A stretch of DNA of 64,000 bases, taken from NCBI GenBank assembly GCA_027482245.1, contig JAIXWG010000062.1, positions 1-64,000 of the forward strand, given 5' to 3'. Of the stretch, positions 34,035 through 43,733 are shown piece after piece. Made by a program: the position numbers and the translations under genes. The notes below the pieces were generated by a model that was given only the letters and a program-made list of their open reading frames with translations, ran no database searches and had not been told where the DNA came from. How positions within the stretch are numbered: the first letter of the stretch is position 1; the number at the start of each line of letters is the position of its first letter. The stretch comes from Acetobacteraceae bacterium (GTDB taxonomy: Bacteria > Pseudomonadota > Alphaproteobacteria > Acetobacterales > Acetobacteraceae).

Positions 34035-35173
34035 TTCTGGTAGGGATCCGCCGCGTCGCGAAGGCCATCGCCGAGGAAGTTCAACGCCAGCACCGCGATC
34101 ACCACCGCGCCGCCCGGCGCAAAGAGCCAGGGCGCCGTCGCGATGGACCGGATGTTCTGCGCTTCCCGCAGCAGCACGCCCCAGGAGATGACGGGCGGTT
34201 GCAGGCCGAGGCCGAGGAAGGAGAGCGCCGTCTCCGCCAGGATCATCGCCGGGATGGCCAGCGTGATGGAGGCGATGATGTGGGAGGCGAAGGAGGGCAG
34301 CATGTGGCGGAAGATGATCCGCTTCTCCGACGCGCCATCGAGGCGCGCGGCGGTGACGAAATCCTCCGTCCGCAGCGACAGGAAACGCCCGCGCACCACG
34401 CGCGCCAGCTGCGCCCAGCCCACGAGCGACAGGATGATGGTGATGCAGAGGTAGATGCGTTCCGGCGGCCAGCCCTGCGGCAGCGCCGCGCCCAGCGCCA
34501 GCCAGATCGGGATGGTCGGCAGGGACAGGACGAACTCGATCACGCGCTGGATCACGAAATCGACGCGCCCGCCGTAATAGCCGGAGATGCCGCCGAGGAT
34601 CAGGCCGATGACCAGCGACAGGAACACGCCAATGAGGCCGATGAAGAGCGAGGTCTGCGCCGCCTTCATCATGCGGCTGTACACGTCGCGCCCGAGGCGA
34701 TCCGCGCCGAAGAGGAACACGCTGTCGCGCGGGTTTTCCGGCCCGAAGAGATGGATGCTGGTCGTGAACAGGCCGAGGAGTTCGTACTCATAGCCCTCGA
34801 CGAAGAAGGACAGGTAGATCTTGCGGCTGGGGTCCGGCGTGAAGGTCGGCGCCAGCGTCACGCGGTCCCGCGTCAGCCGCATCGCCTGCACATGCGGGCG
34901 GATGCGCCAGCCATCGTCCGTCGTCTCGATGAAGTGGATCATCTGTGGCGGGTGGAAGACGGCGCGTGCGTTCTGCTTGCCGGGATCGGTGGTGGCGAGG
35001 AAATCCGGCACCAGGGCCACGACGTAGAGCAGCAGCACGATGATGCCGCCGGCCATGGCCAGCTTGTGGCGGCGGAAGTTCCACCACATGAGTTTCCACT
35101 GGGACGCGGCCGCGGTGCGGTCGATGGCGTGGGGCTCGCTGGGCGCTGCGGCGCCAGGCTGGATCGCGTTCAT
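34031..35173 (-). CDS. ABC importer permease (OppC/YejE type)
   Basis: 380 aa, longer than the usual ~290 for OppC-type subunits. After the first membrane segment (about 38-60) an extra-cytoplasmic insert of about 90 residues (60-150) precedes FGADRLGRDVYSRMM and the five-helix core with the EAA-type loop AARLDGASEKRIIFRHMLPS. YejE-type permeases have a similar long periplasmic insert. It forms the channel with the adjacent permease, whose gene ends one base upstream. Confidence 0.92.
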
Positions 35174-35174
35174 C

Positions 35175-36161
35175 TCAGTCGTACCGGATGCGCGGATCGA
35201 CCAGCGCCAGCAGGATGTCGGACAGCAGCATGCCGACCAGCGTCAGCGTGCACATCAGCAGCAGGAAGGCGCCGGCGAGGTACATGTCCTGGCTCAGCAG
35301 CGCCTGCAGCAGCAGCGGCCCCGCGATGGGCAGCGACATCACCACCGCCACGATCGTGGCGCCGGAGATCAGCTGCGGCAGCATCCAGCCGATGGTGGAG
35401 ACCAGCGGGTTGATCGCGAGCCGCACGGGATACTTGATGAGCAGCCGGATCTCCGACAGGCCCTTCGCCCGCGCCGTTGTCACATAGGGCCGGTGCAACT
35501 CATCCAGCATGTTGGCGCGCATCACGCGCACCAGGCCAGCCGTGCCGTTCACCGCCAGGATGACCACGGGCACCCAGAGATGCGCGAGTAGGTCGATGAA
35601 CTTGTCGAAGGACCAGGGCGCGGTCTGGTAGGCCTCGCTGAACAGGCCGCCGACATCCTGCCCGAAATGCACGACGGCGACATACATCAGCACCAGCGCC
35701 AGAAGGAACCCCGGGATCGCGAGGCCGAGGAAGGCGATGAAGGTGAAGAAGTAGTCGAGGACGCTGTACTGCCGCACGGCGGAGAGCACGCCGATCGGCA
35801 GCGCGATGGCCCAGGTCATCGCGAGCGTCGAGGATGTCAGCAGCAGGGTCAGCCCCATCCGTTCCCAGATCAGGCCGGAGACGGGCTGCTGCCATTCGAA
35901 GGACAGGCCGAAATCACCGTGCAGCAGGATGCCGGTGATCCATTTCCAGTACTGCACGATGAAGGGCTGCTCCAGCCCGAAGCGTTCGCGCAGCTCCTGC
36001 GCCGTGCGCTGGTCCACGATCTCGTTCGAAGCCGCCAGCGTCGCGACATAGGTCGTGACGTAGTCGCCCGGCGGCAGCTGGATCAGGAAGAACGCCAGGA
36101 AGCTGACCGCCACCAGGGACGGCACCATCCAGACCAGGCGGCGGAGGATATAGGCCAGCAT
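35175..36161 (-). CDS. ABC importer permease (OppB type)
   Basis: 328 aa with six membrane segments and the OppB N-terminus MLAYILRRLVWMVPSLVAV. The EAA loop reads TARAKGLSEIRLLIKYPVR near residue 240. Second channel subunit of the family-5 importer, between the binding protein (45 bases upstream) and the OppC-type permease. Confidence 0.93.
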   Translation of the reverse strand: MLAYILRRLVWMVPSLVAVSFLAFFLIQLPPGDYVTTYVATLAASNEIVDQRTAQELRERFGLEQPFIVQYWKWITGILLHGDFGLSFEWQQPVSGLIWERMGLTLLLTSSTLAMTWAIALPIGVLSAVRQYSVLDYFFTFIAFLGLAIPGFLLALVLMYVAVVHFGQDVGGLFSEAYQTAPWSFDKFIDLLAHLWVPVVILAVNGTAGLVRVMRANMLDELHRPYVTTARAKGLSEIRLLIKYPVRLAINPLVSTIGWMLPQLISGATIVAVVMSLPIAGPLLLQALLSQDMYLAGAFLLLMCTLTLVGMLLSDILLALVDPRIRYD

Positions 36162-36206
36162 GTGGATGATGCGGGACCGGTCTGCGGCCGGCCCCGCCCC
36201 CTTCCC

Positions 36207-38141
36207 TTACGAGGTGAAGAAGAACTGCTGCGGCAGCGAAGGCCCCGGATGCGGCCAGGACCAGCTGTAGGGCATGCTGCCCGGCACGCCACGCAGCCGG
36301 TTCTGCGCCACGCCGAACAGGTTCGGCGCCAGGTTCACGCCGATGCACTCGAACTGCTCGGCGCAGATGTCGAAAACGCGCTTCATCAGCTCGCCCTGGC
36401 GCCGCGTATCCGCGGTGGAACGCGCCTGGTCGTAGAGCCGCATGCGTTCCTTCTGGTGGTCCGGCGGTTCCTGCCCGTCCCGCCCGCCGCTCGCGTACCA
36501 CATCGCCCAGGGCACGGCGTAGCGCGTGCCCTGCGTGTGCATGGCGAAGAAGTCGCGGGGATCGAGCATCGGCTCCAGCCCACCCGGCCCCGGCCAGACG
36601 GCGATGTCGTGGTCGTTGTTGTCGCCGCGAGTGTAGTAGAGGGACCGGTCGATCGTGTTGATCTTCACGTCGATCCCGATCTCCGCCCAGTGGCGCTTGA
36701 TCAGTTCCAGCGCGTCGTTGTTGTCGGGGTAGAGCGCGGTGATGACGTCGATCGCGAAGAAGACGCGCTGCCCATCCGGGCGCAGGCGGAAGCGCTGGCT
36801 GTCACGCCGGTTGTAGCCGATCCGGTCCAGGATGCGGTTGGCCTCCCGCACGTTGTGCTCGGTGAACTGGCGCGACAGCTTCTCATGGTACCAGGGATGC
36901 GTGGGCCGCGGGCCGATCTGCCAGGGCTCGGACTGGCCGAGATAGACGATGTCCACGATCTCCGCGCGATTGATGCCGAGCGAGAGGGCCTGGCGGAATT
37001 CCTTGTTGCCCAGCATCTCCCGGATCTTCGGATCCTTGTGGGTGATGTTGGGGTAGATCGTCATGCTGGTGGAGCCGGCATTGATCGTGTCGAACATGCG
37101 GTAGTTGCCGCGCTGCATGTTCTGCGCGACGACCGGCTTGTTCGCCAGCACGTCGATGTGCCGCTCCTGCAGATCGAGCCGCCCGCCGATCACGTCCAGC
37201 ATCAGGCTTTCCACGTCCTGGTAGACCTGGAAGTTCAGCCGGTCGATGTAGGGAAGCTGGCGGCCACTGGTGTCCACCTGCCAGAAGAAGGGATTGCGCC
37301 GCATCGTCACGCGCGTGGCGCCGCCCTGGTAGGGTTCCTCGATCACCCAGGGGTCGAGCGTCGGCTTCTCCGCATTGCCCCAGCGCGAGGGGATCTCGAT
37401 GTCGCCGCAGCGCTGGCGGAACAGCTGCGCCCAGTCCGACACATTCGCCTGGCGCAGCGTCGCCGCGAGGTCCGCGTTGTACTTCGGATGGAAGCGGCCG
37501 CAGTAGTGCTTCGCGAACAGCGTGGGATGCTGGCCGAGCGGCGTCGCCATCTGCTGCAGGAATAGCCCGTAGGGACCGGCGAAGGTGAACTTGACCGTGA
37601 CGTCGTCGATCTTCTCGCACTTCACGGGCTGGCCATCGATGACCCACATCGAGGGCGGGGACCGGTAGAGTTCCGTGTTCAGGATGCAGTCGTTGATGGC
37701 GAAGAGGATGTCATCCGCCGTGAAGGGCGCGCCATCCGACCAGCGCATGCCGGGGCGGAGGTGGAAGGTGAATTCCTTCGAATCGGCGGAGACGTCCCAG
37801 CGCTGCGCGACGCCCGGCAGCACATCGGTGAACTCCATGTTCCAGCGCGTCAGGCCCTGGTTGCCGATCAGGCGCAGGATGCCGTTGTGGTCCGAACCGC
37901 CACGCAACCCGCGGCGCAGCGTGCCGCCGTAGCGGCCATTGGGCTCGTTCGGTGTCACCACCAGCGGCGCGCTGCCGACGCGCTGTTCCAGCGGCGGCAG
38001 GCGGCCCTGCTGGACGGCGGCTGCAATGTCCGGCGCTTCCCGCGCCGCCGCCTGGGCCAGCGCCGCGCCCGCGGGCAGCGCCACGGCCATGCCGGCCGCC
38101 CCTTGCAACAGGGCGCGACGCCCTACCCCTTGATCCTTCAT
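36207..38141 (-). CDS. ABC importer substrate-binding protein, family 5 (extended)
   Basis: 644 aa, about 100 longer than DppA/OppA. A twin-Arg signal (GRRALLQGAAGMAVALPAG) is cleaved near ALAQ. Family-5 landmarks include WDVSADSKEFTFHLRPGMRWSDG (residues about 133-155, cited by position) and the substrate-domain segment EFRQALSLGINRAEIV. ATG at 38141 follows GGAGGAGG. This class binds peptides, nickel or, as for AgpA of Sinorhizobium, oligosaccharides. The next gene upstream encodes a galactonate-dehydratase-like enzyme, so a carbohydrate ligand is a reasonable guess. First gene of the importer operon. Confidence 0.92.
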   Translation of the reverse strand: MKDQGVGRRALLQGAAGMAVALPAGAALAQAAAREAPDIAAAVQQGRLPPLEQRVGSAPLVVTPNEPNGRYGGTLRRGLRGGSDHNGILRLIGNQGLTRWNMEFTDVLPGVAQRWDVSADSKEFTFHLRPGMRWSDGAPFTADDILFAINDCILNTELYRSPPSMWVIDGQPVKCEKIDDVTVKFTFAGPYGLFLQQMATPLGQHPTLFAKHYCGRFHPKYNADLAATLRQANVSDWAQLFRQRCGDIEIPSRWGNAEKPTLDPWVIEEPYQGGATRVTMRRNPFFWQVDTSGRQLPYIDRLNFQVYQDVESLMLDVIGGRLDLQERHIDVLANKPVVAQNMQRGNYRMFDTINAGSTSMTIYPNITHKDPKIREMLGNKEFRQALSLGINRAEIVDIVYLGQSEPWQIGPRPTHPWYHEKLSRQFTEHNVREANRILDRIGYNRRDSQRFRLRPDGQRVFFAIDVITALYPDNNDALELIKRHWAEIGIDVKINTIDRSLYYTRGDNNDHDIAVWPGPGGLEPMLDPRDFFAMHTQGTRYAVPWAMWYASGGRDGQEPPDHQKERMRLYDQARSTADTRRQGELMKRVFDICAEQFECIGVNLAPNLFGVAQNRLRGVPGSMPYSWSWPHPGPSLPQQFFFTS

Positions 38142-38261
38142 GGCCGCAGCCTCCTCCGCCCGGTGTTGCCCCGGATATGGCAAAGCTTGCATGCGCCAAC
38201 GGGGGCATCAAGCACGATCGATGGCGGCGAGGTTGCGTCTTCGCAACCCTCCAGCGAAGTC

Positions 38262-39431
38262 TCAGGGATAGCCCCAGGACCCGTCCGGCTTCCGTGGCAT
38301 CTTCCTTTCCCAGCGAACGTAGCGGTCGGTCGCCAGGTAATCCTCGTCCATCTCCACGCCCCAGCCGGGGCGATCGGGGCGCGGCAGCAGGTGGCCATCC
38401 TCCGGCAAATAGGGGTCGAGGACGTAGCTGCCGGTATCAGCATCCTTGCGCACCGTGTCGACGCCGGGCGGCAGGCGGTATTCGAGAATCTTGAAGTTGG
38501 GCGCGGCAAGGCAGAGGTGGAGGTTCACCGCCGTCGCCAGCGGGCCCATCGGGTTGTGCGGCGCCAGCGTGACGTAATGCGCCTCCGCCAGTGTCCAGAT
38601 CCGCCGCATCTCGCCAACGCCGCCGACGACGCAGACATCGGGCTGGATGATGTCGACGCCGCGCGCGTTCAGCAGCGCCAGGAATTCGTAGCGGCTGTAG
38701 AGGGATTCGCCGGTGGCCAGCGGGCAGTTCAGCCGCGACTTCAACTCGCCCCAGGCCGGGAAATGCTCGGGGCGGATCGGCTCCTCGAAGAACAGCGGAT
38801 CGTAGGGGGCGAGCGCGTTGCCGAGCTGCACGGCCTGCCAGGGCTCGAAGATCTTGGCGTGGGCGTCGAAGGCGAAGTCGAAATGCCCAGGCGCCACTTC
38901 GCGCAGCCTGCGGAAATAGTCACCGGCTTCCCGCACCACCTCCCCCCAGCGGTTCGCGTGCATGTCCACGCGATAGGGGCTGAGCTTGAAGGCGGTCAGG
39001 CCGAAGCGCTCGTTCAGCTCCTGCACGCGGTCGCGCGCGATGGCGGGATCGGGCGCGGTGTAGATGCCCTGGTAGACCCGCACGCGGTCGCGCATGGTGC
39101 CGCCGAGGATCTGGTAGACCGGCACGCCCAGCCCCTTGGCCGCGATGTCCCACAGGCACTGGTCGATGGCCGCGATGGCGGCCAGGCCCAGCGCGCCCGG
39201 CGGGAAGCGTGCCTGCTGCACCAGCTTGAGCGTCACATATTCGACGCGACGCGGATCCTCGCCGATGATCATGTCCGTGAGGTAGTCGAGCAGCGGCGGC
39301 AGGGCGCGGTCGGGTCCGTGATTGTAGCACTCGCCCCAGCCGGTGATGCCGCAATCCGTGTCCAGCGCGACGATCACGCGCGGCCGGTCGCCATCGCGGC
39401 TCATGAAGCTGCGCAGTCGCGCGATCCGCAT
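38262..39431 (-). CDS. Enolase-superfamily acid-sugar dehydratase (DgoD-like)
   Basis: 389 aa. The metal ligands Asp189 (in FDAHAKI), Glu216 (FFEEP) and Glu242 (ATGES), with catalytic His191 two residues after the Asp and His292 (APHNPMGP), match the galactonate dehydratase subgroup, which dehydrates sugar acids to 2-keto-3-deoxy acids. GGTMRDRVRVYQG marks the barrel entry. ATG at 39431 has GGAGGA upstream. It lies upstream of the ABC importer operon on the same strand, 120 bases away with a small GGTTGCG hairpin (38231-38248) between, and divergent from a second enolase-type gene. D-galactonate is a guess; other aldonates fit equally well. Confidence 0.88.
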   Translation of the reverse strand: MRIARLRSFMSRDGDRPRVIVALDTDCGITGWGECYNHGPDRALPPLLDYLTDMIIGEDPRRVEYVTLKLVQQARFPPGALGLAAIAAIDQCLWDIAAKGLGVPVYQILGGTMRDRVRVYQGIYTAPDPAIARDRVQELNERFGLTAFKLSPYRVDMHANRWGEVVREAGDYFRRLREVAPGHFDFAFDAHAKIFEPWQAVQLGNALAPYDPLFFEEPIRPEHFPAWGELKSRLNCPLATGESLYSRYEFLALLNARGVDIIQPDVCVVGGVGEMRRIWTLAEAHYVTLAPHNPMGPLATAVNLHLCLAAPNFKILEYRLPPGVDTVRKDADTGSYVLDPYLPEDGHLLPRPDRPGWGVEMDEDYLATDRYVRWERKMPRKPDGSWGYP

Positions 39432-39551
39432 GGCGCGGTCCTCCCCTGGTCCCTGCGCCAGTCTAGGCACCGCCAGCGGTGCGTGGCGAGGGGCCGGGAG
39501 ACGCGCGCCGCGATGGGTGCCACCATGCGCCCCTGACCAGGGGGAACCGCC

Positions 39552-40622
39552 ATGACCATCGCCCGCGTGGAAAGCCGCGTGCATCGCAGCGCCTTCAGCT
39601 ATGGCGCGGGGGCCGCCAGCCAGGGCGGGAACCTCCGGCTTCGCAGCATGGATACGCTGCTGGTGCGGGTGGAGACCGCGGACGGGCTGGTGGGGTTCGG
39701 GGAGGGCTTCGGTTTCACCCTGGTGGACACCACGCGCGATGCGGTGGAGCGGTTGGTGGCGCCCGCCTGCCTGGGGCAGGGGGAGGCCGACATCCCCGCC
39801 CTGACGCGGATGCTGGCGCGGCGCTTCCACAATTTCGGCCGCAACGGTCCCGTCAGCTACGCGATCTCCGCCATCGACATCGCGCTGTGGGACATCACGG
39901 CGCAGCGCGCGGGCCGGCCGCTGCATGCGCTGCTGGGCGGCGCCGGCCGCGATCGCGTCGCCGCCTATGCCAGCCTGCTGCGCTACGACGATCCCGACGC
40001 CGTCGCGCGGAATGTGCGGGAGGCTGTGCGGCGTGGCTATCGCGCCATCAAGCTGCATGAGGTGTCGCTGGACGGCATCCGCGCGGCGCGGGCGGCGGCG
40101 CCGGACGACATCCCCCTGATGCTCGACATCAACTGCGCCTGGGACACGCTCGACCAGGCCCGCGCCTTCTGCCGCGCGGTGGCGGGCATGAATGTCCGCT
40201 GGGTGGAGGAGCCGACCTGGCCGCCCGAAGACCACGCCGCGATGGCGGCGCTACGCGCCGAAGGGCATGCCATCTCCGCGGGCGAGAACCTGTCGAACGT
40301 GCACGATTTCAGGCGCCTCCTCGACACCGGCGCCGTCGATGTGGCGCAACCCAGCGTGACGAAGCATGGCGGCGTCTCCGCGCTGCGGGAGGTCGCGGCC
40401 ATGGCGCGGGATGCGGGCATCGCCGTCGTGCCGCATTCCCCCTATTTCGGCCCGGGCCTGCTCGCGACGCTGCATTTCCTTGCCGCAGTGCCCGATCCCG
40501 AGCCGATCGAGATCTACTTCGCGGACCTCGAGGCGCCGCCCTATGGCGATGCGCTGGCGGTCAGCGATGGCTTCATCAGTGTGCCGACCGCCCCCGGCCT
40601 CGGCCTTACGCCGTCGTGGTAG
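39552..40622 (+). CDS. Enolase-superfamily enzyme, mandelate racemase-like (KxH variant)
   Basis: 356 aa. Capping domain, then barrel with IKLHEV (Lys167 and His169), metal ligands in LDINCAW (Asp192), WVEEP (Glu219) and SAGEN (Glu245), and VVPHSP (His295) as the opposite-face base. The KxH in place of the common KxK motif on the second strand separates it from muconate cycloisomerases and ordinary racemases. It is therefore probably a dehydratase or epimerase for an acid sugar or hydroxy acid. It is transcribed divergently from the DgoD-like gene, and its 3' end overlaps the convergent amidohydrolase by 17 bases. Confidence 0.85.
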   Translation: MTIARVESRVHRSAFSYGAGAASQGGNLRLRSMDTLLVRVETADGLVGFGEGFGFTLVDTTRDAVERLVAPACLGQGEADIPALTRMLARRFHNFGRNGPVSYAISAIDIALWDITAQRAGRPLHALLGGAGRDRVAAYASLLRYDDPDAVARNVREAVRRGYRAIKLHEVSLDGIRAARAAAPDDIPLMLDINCAWDTLDQARAFCRAVAGMNVRWVEEPTWPPEDHAAMAALRAEGHAISAGENLSNVHDFRRLLDTGAVDVAQPSVTKHGGVSALREVAAMARDAGIAVVPHSPYFGPGLLATLHFLAAVPDPEPIEIYFADLEAPPYGDALAVSDGFISVPTAPGLGLTPSW

Positions 40623-41646
40623 GCAACCGGTAGAAATTCGTGGCGCTGCGCCAGAACAGATCGGCCTTCTCCTCCGCGCTGGCCTGCGCGGCCAGGCGCT
40701 TGAAGGCGTTCCAGCCCTCGCCATAGCCGTAGCTGCCCTTGTCCACGGGGAAGTTGCTCTCGAACATGCAGCGGCCGGTGCCGAACAGCTCGATCACCGG
40801 CTCCATCCAGGGCTTCCAGGCGGCAGCCAGCGTCGCGCTGTCCGGCGGCCTCGGGCCATCCTCGAAGCCGAAGCCGGGCAGGCGCATGCCGAGGCCACCC
40901 AGCTTCACCATCACGTTCGGGCAGGTGGCGAGGTCGCGCATGTGGCCGAGCCACTCCGCATGCACAGCATCGCGCCGCCCTTCGTACCGCCCGATGCCGA
41001 GGATGCCGCCGCAATGGTCCAGCACGATCGGCACCTGCGGGAAGGCGCGCGCCAGGGCCGTGAGGCGCGGGATCTGGTGGAAGTAGATCCAGGCATCGAA
41101 GCTCAATCCCAGCGCCGCCAGTTGCGCGAAGCCCGCGCGGAAGGCGCCGGAGGCCGTCATGTCCTCCGCCGGCGTATAGGCGGGGTTGAGCAGCGCGGGG
41201 TCGGGGTCCCAGGTCGCGATGTGTCGGATGCCGCGGAAGCGCCCGCCACCGGCGGCGATATGGGCCTCCAGCACCGGTCGCACGGCATCGCCCAGCGTCA
41301 GGTCGGCATGGCCGACGATGCCGGCGCAGACGCGCACCTCACCATAGATGCCGCTGGCGCACATGGCGGCGACGCCATTGGCAAATTCCGTCTCGCCCAC
41401 GGGCTTCATCGCCTCTGGCCCCTCCGCGCGGTGCATGGCGCGGGCCTGCACCATCACGGTGGCGCGGATGTCATGCCCCGTGCGGATGTCGGCCAGGATG
41501 TCGTCCAGCAGGTAGCGCCAGCCCGGACGGTCCCAGAGGTGATGGTGCGGATCGACGATGGGCTGCGCGGGGTCCAGCGCCGCCTCCCTCCCCTGCGCCA
41601 GCCATTCGTCGCGCACGGGGATGTAGTGCTGGGTGGACCGGGCCAT
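40606..41646 (-). CDS. Amidohydrolase-2 family TIM-barrel hydrolase (lactonase-like)
   Basis: 346 aa. Strand-1 motif VDPHHHLWDRPG (residues 31-42), then IVLDHCGG, and a C-terminal CMFESNFPVDKG with the conserved Asp after NFP. This is the family of L-fuconolactonase, 2-pyrone-4,6-dicarboxylate hydrolase and LigJ/LigY-like enzymes, which hydrolyse lactones or C-C bonds in sugar-acid and aromatic catabolism. Beside two enolase-superfamily enzymes and an SDR, a sugar-lactonase role is the best guess. It is divergent from the Bug receptor gene. Confidence 0.85.
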   Translation of the reverse strand: MARSTQHYIPVRDEWLAQGREAALDPAQPIVDPHHHLWDRPGWRYLLDDILADIRTGHDIRATVMVQARAMHRAEGPEAMKPVGETEFANGVAAMCASGIYGEVRVCAGIVGHADLTLGDAVRPVLEAHIAAGGGRFRGIRHIATWDPDPALLNPAYTPAEDMTASGAFRAGFAQLAALGLSFDAWIYFHQIPRLTALARAFPQVPIVLDHCGGILGIGRYEGRRDAVHAEWLGHMRDLATCPNVMVKLGGLGMRLPGFGFEDGPRPPDSATLAAAWKPWMEPVIELFGTGRCMFESNFPVDKGSYGYGEGWNAFKRLAAQASAEEKADLFWRSATNFYRLPTTTA

Positions 41647-41764
41647 GGCGCTTCCTCGGGGCTAGTTGCGCGCAAGCCTAGTGGGCGCGGCGGGGCTGGC
41701 AAGCGGTTGCCGGGCGCGGCGAAGCGTCCTAACGCTGGCACCAGAAGAAGACAGGAGGAAGCGC

Positions 41765-42742
41765 ATGGCCGGGATCACCCGCCGGCAGGGGCTGGGTCTG
41801 GCCGCGGGGCTGCTGGCCTCGCCGGCCGTGGCGCAGGGCGCCTGGCCGACCAGGCCCGTCACGCTGCTGGTGCCCTTCGCGCCGGGCGGCGCTTCCGACA
41901 TCGCCGCGCGGGCCATCAACACCAGGCTCTCGGAGCGACGCGGCCAGCCGGTGGTGGTGGAGAACCGGCCCGGTGCCAATGGCCAGCTCGCGGCGCGGCT
42001 GCTGATGCGCGCGGCGCCGGATGGCCACACGCTGATGGTGGGATCGATCGGCGCCTTCGCGTTGAACGCCGTGCTCTACCGCAATCCCGGCTACGATCCC
42101 GTGGTGGATTTCGCGCCCGTCACGCTGGCGGTGACGACGCCCAATGTACTGGTCGTGAACCCGAGCGTCGCGCCGGTGTCCAGCCTGCCGGATCTCATCG
42201 CCTGGATGCGCGCGCGGCGCGGCCAGGTCTTCCATGCCACCAGCGGCATCGGATCCTCGCCCCACCTCACGATGGAGTTGTTCACGCAGCTGACGGGGAC
42301 GGAGGCAACGCATGTACCCTCTCGCGGCGGCGCCACCGCGGTGATGGACCAGTTGGCCGGCACCGTGCAGGTCAGCTTCCAGGGCCTCGGCAGCATCATC
42401 GGGCCCGTGCGCGAGGGAAGGCTGCGCGCCCTGCTGGTGACGGCGGAGACGCGCAGCCCGCTGCTGCCGGAGGTGCCGACGGCGGCGGAGGCCGGGCTGC
42501 CGGACTTCAACGTCTCCTCCTGGCAGGCGGTGATGGGGCCGGCGGGAATCCCCGCGCCCCTGCTGGAGACGATCAGCGCAGAGATCGCCGCCGTGCTGCG
42601 CGATCCCGCCAATGCCGCGACGCTGGAGGCCGGGGGCTACACCGTCGTGGCCAACAGCCCCGCGGAATACGGCGCCTTCCAACGCGCGGAGATCGCCCGC
42701 TGGCGGCGCGTGGCACAGGCCGCGAACATCGTGCTCGATTGA
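41765..42742 (+). CDS. Bug family tripartite tricarboxylate receptor (TctC-like)
   Basis: 325 aa. Signal with TRRQGLGLAAGLLASPAVAQ, then WPTRPVTLLVPFAPGGASD and ENRPGANGQLAA, the Bug signature. The open frame starts earlier, but ATG at 41765 after CAGGAGGAAG gives a normal signal peptide. The SDR gene follows 11 bases later, so the receptor is probably co-transcribed with it and belongs to the local catabolic locus. No TctA/TctB genes are close. The ligand is unknown. Confidence 0.92.
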   Translation: MAGITRRQGLGLAAGLLASPAVAQGAWPTRPVTLLVPFAPGGASDIAARAINTRLSERRGQPVVVENRPGANGQLAARLLMRAAPDGHTLMVGSIGAFALNAVLYRNPGYDPVVDFAPVTLAVTTPNVLVVNPSVAPVSSLPDLIAWMRARRGQVFHATSGIGSSPHLTMELFTQLTGTEATHVPSRGGATAVMDQLAGTVQVSFQGLGSIIGPVREGRLRALLVTAETRSPLLPEVPTAAEAGLPDFNVSSWQAVMGPAGIPAPLLETISAEIAAVLRDPANAATLEAGGYTVVANSPAEYGAFQRAEIARWRRVAQAANIVLD

Positions 42743-42753
42743 GGAACAGACGA

Positions 42754-43554
42754 ATGACTCAGCGTTTTGCCGGCAAGGTCGTGCTCGTGACCGGCGCGGG
42801 GTCGGTGGGGCCGGGCTGGGGCAATGGCCGCGCCATCGCGGTGGGCTTCGCGCGGGAAGGCGCCACCGTCATCGGCGTGGACCGCAACGCAGCGGCGATG
42901 GAGGAGACGGCGGCCAAGGCCGCGGAGGCCGGCGGCCGCTTCATCCCCGTCACCGGCAATGTGACGGAGAGCGAGAGCGTCGCCGCCATCGTCCGTGACA
43001 TCGTGGCGGAGCACCGGCGGATCGACGTGCTGGTCAACAATGTCGGCGGATCGGCCGCCGGTGGCCCGGTGGAGATGGCGGAGGAGGTGTGGGACGCGCA
43101 GATCGACCACAACCTGAAAAGCGTCTTCCTGGGCTGCAAGCATGTGCTGCCGGTGATGGTGGACCAGGGCGGCGGCGCCATCGTCAACCTGGCCTCCACC
43201 AGCGGCATCCGCTGGACCGGCGCGGCGCAGGTGGCCTATGCGGCGTCCAAGGCCGGCGTCATCCAGCTGTCGAAGGTGGTCGCGATCCAGTACGCGACGA
43301 AGGGCATCCGCGTGAACACGGTGGTGCCGGGGCAGATGCACACGCCGATGGTGGAAACGCGCCTCGCGGGCCAGCGCGCGGGCGGCGACGTGGAAGCGCT
43401 GATCAAGTCCCGCATCGCGCGCATACCGATGGGCTTCGCCGGTGATGGGCGGGACACCGCGAATGCCGTGCTGTTCCTGGCGTCGGAGGAAGCGCGCTTC
43501 ATCACGGGCACTGAGCTTATCGTCGATGGCGGCATGTCCGTGCGCTGCGGGTAG
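42754..43554 (+). CDS. SDR-family oxidoreductase
   Basis: 266 aa. NAD(P) loop TGAGSVGPGWGNGRA (residues 13-27), longer than the usual TGxxxGIG, then NNVGG at 95-99, Ser148/Ser150, and an intact catalytic Tyr162-x-x-x-Lys166 (YAASK). It ends with ITGTELIVDGG. ATG at 42754 follows GAGGAACAG. As part of the sugar-acid locus it could oxidise a sugar or hydroxy acid before lactonase and dehydratase steps; this is inferred from context only. Confidence 0.88.
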   Translation: MTQRFAGKVVLVTGAGSVGPGWGNGRAIAVGFAREGATVIGVDRNAAAMEETAAKAAEAGGRFIPVTGNVTESESVAAIVRDIVAEHRRIDVLVNNVGGSAAGGPVEMAEEVWDAQIDHNLKSVFLGCKHVLPVMVDQGGGAIVNLASTSGIRWTGAAQVAYAASKAGVIQLSKVVAIQYATKGIRVNTVVPGQMHTPMVETRLAGQRAGGDVEALIKSRIARIPMGFAGDGRDTANAVLFLASEEARFITGTELIVDGGMSVRCG

Positions 43555-43733
43555 GCGCCTCAAAATCCTGCCGCGCCGCCGTGGGGGAGACGATGGCCAC
43601 CACGCTAGACGCCGGCTGGCGTGAGGGGTCGGGGCGAACCTTACATTCACCTTTTATGCTGGACCTGACGCGCATGATGAGACAGACAGCGCTCAGCTCA
43701 ACCCTTTGGCGATGACCAGGGACACGGACGTCC

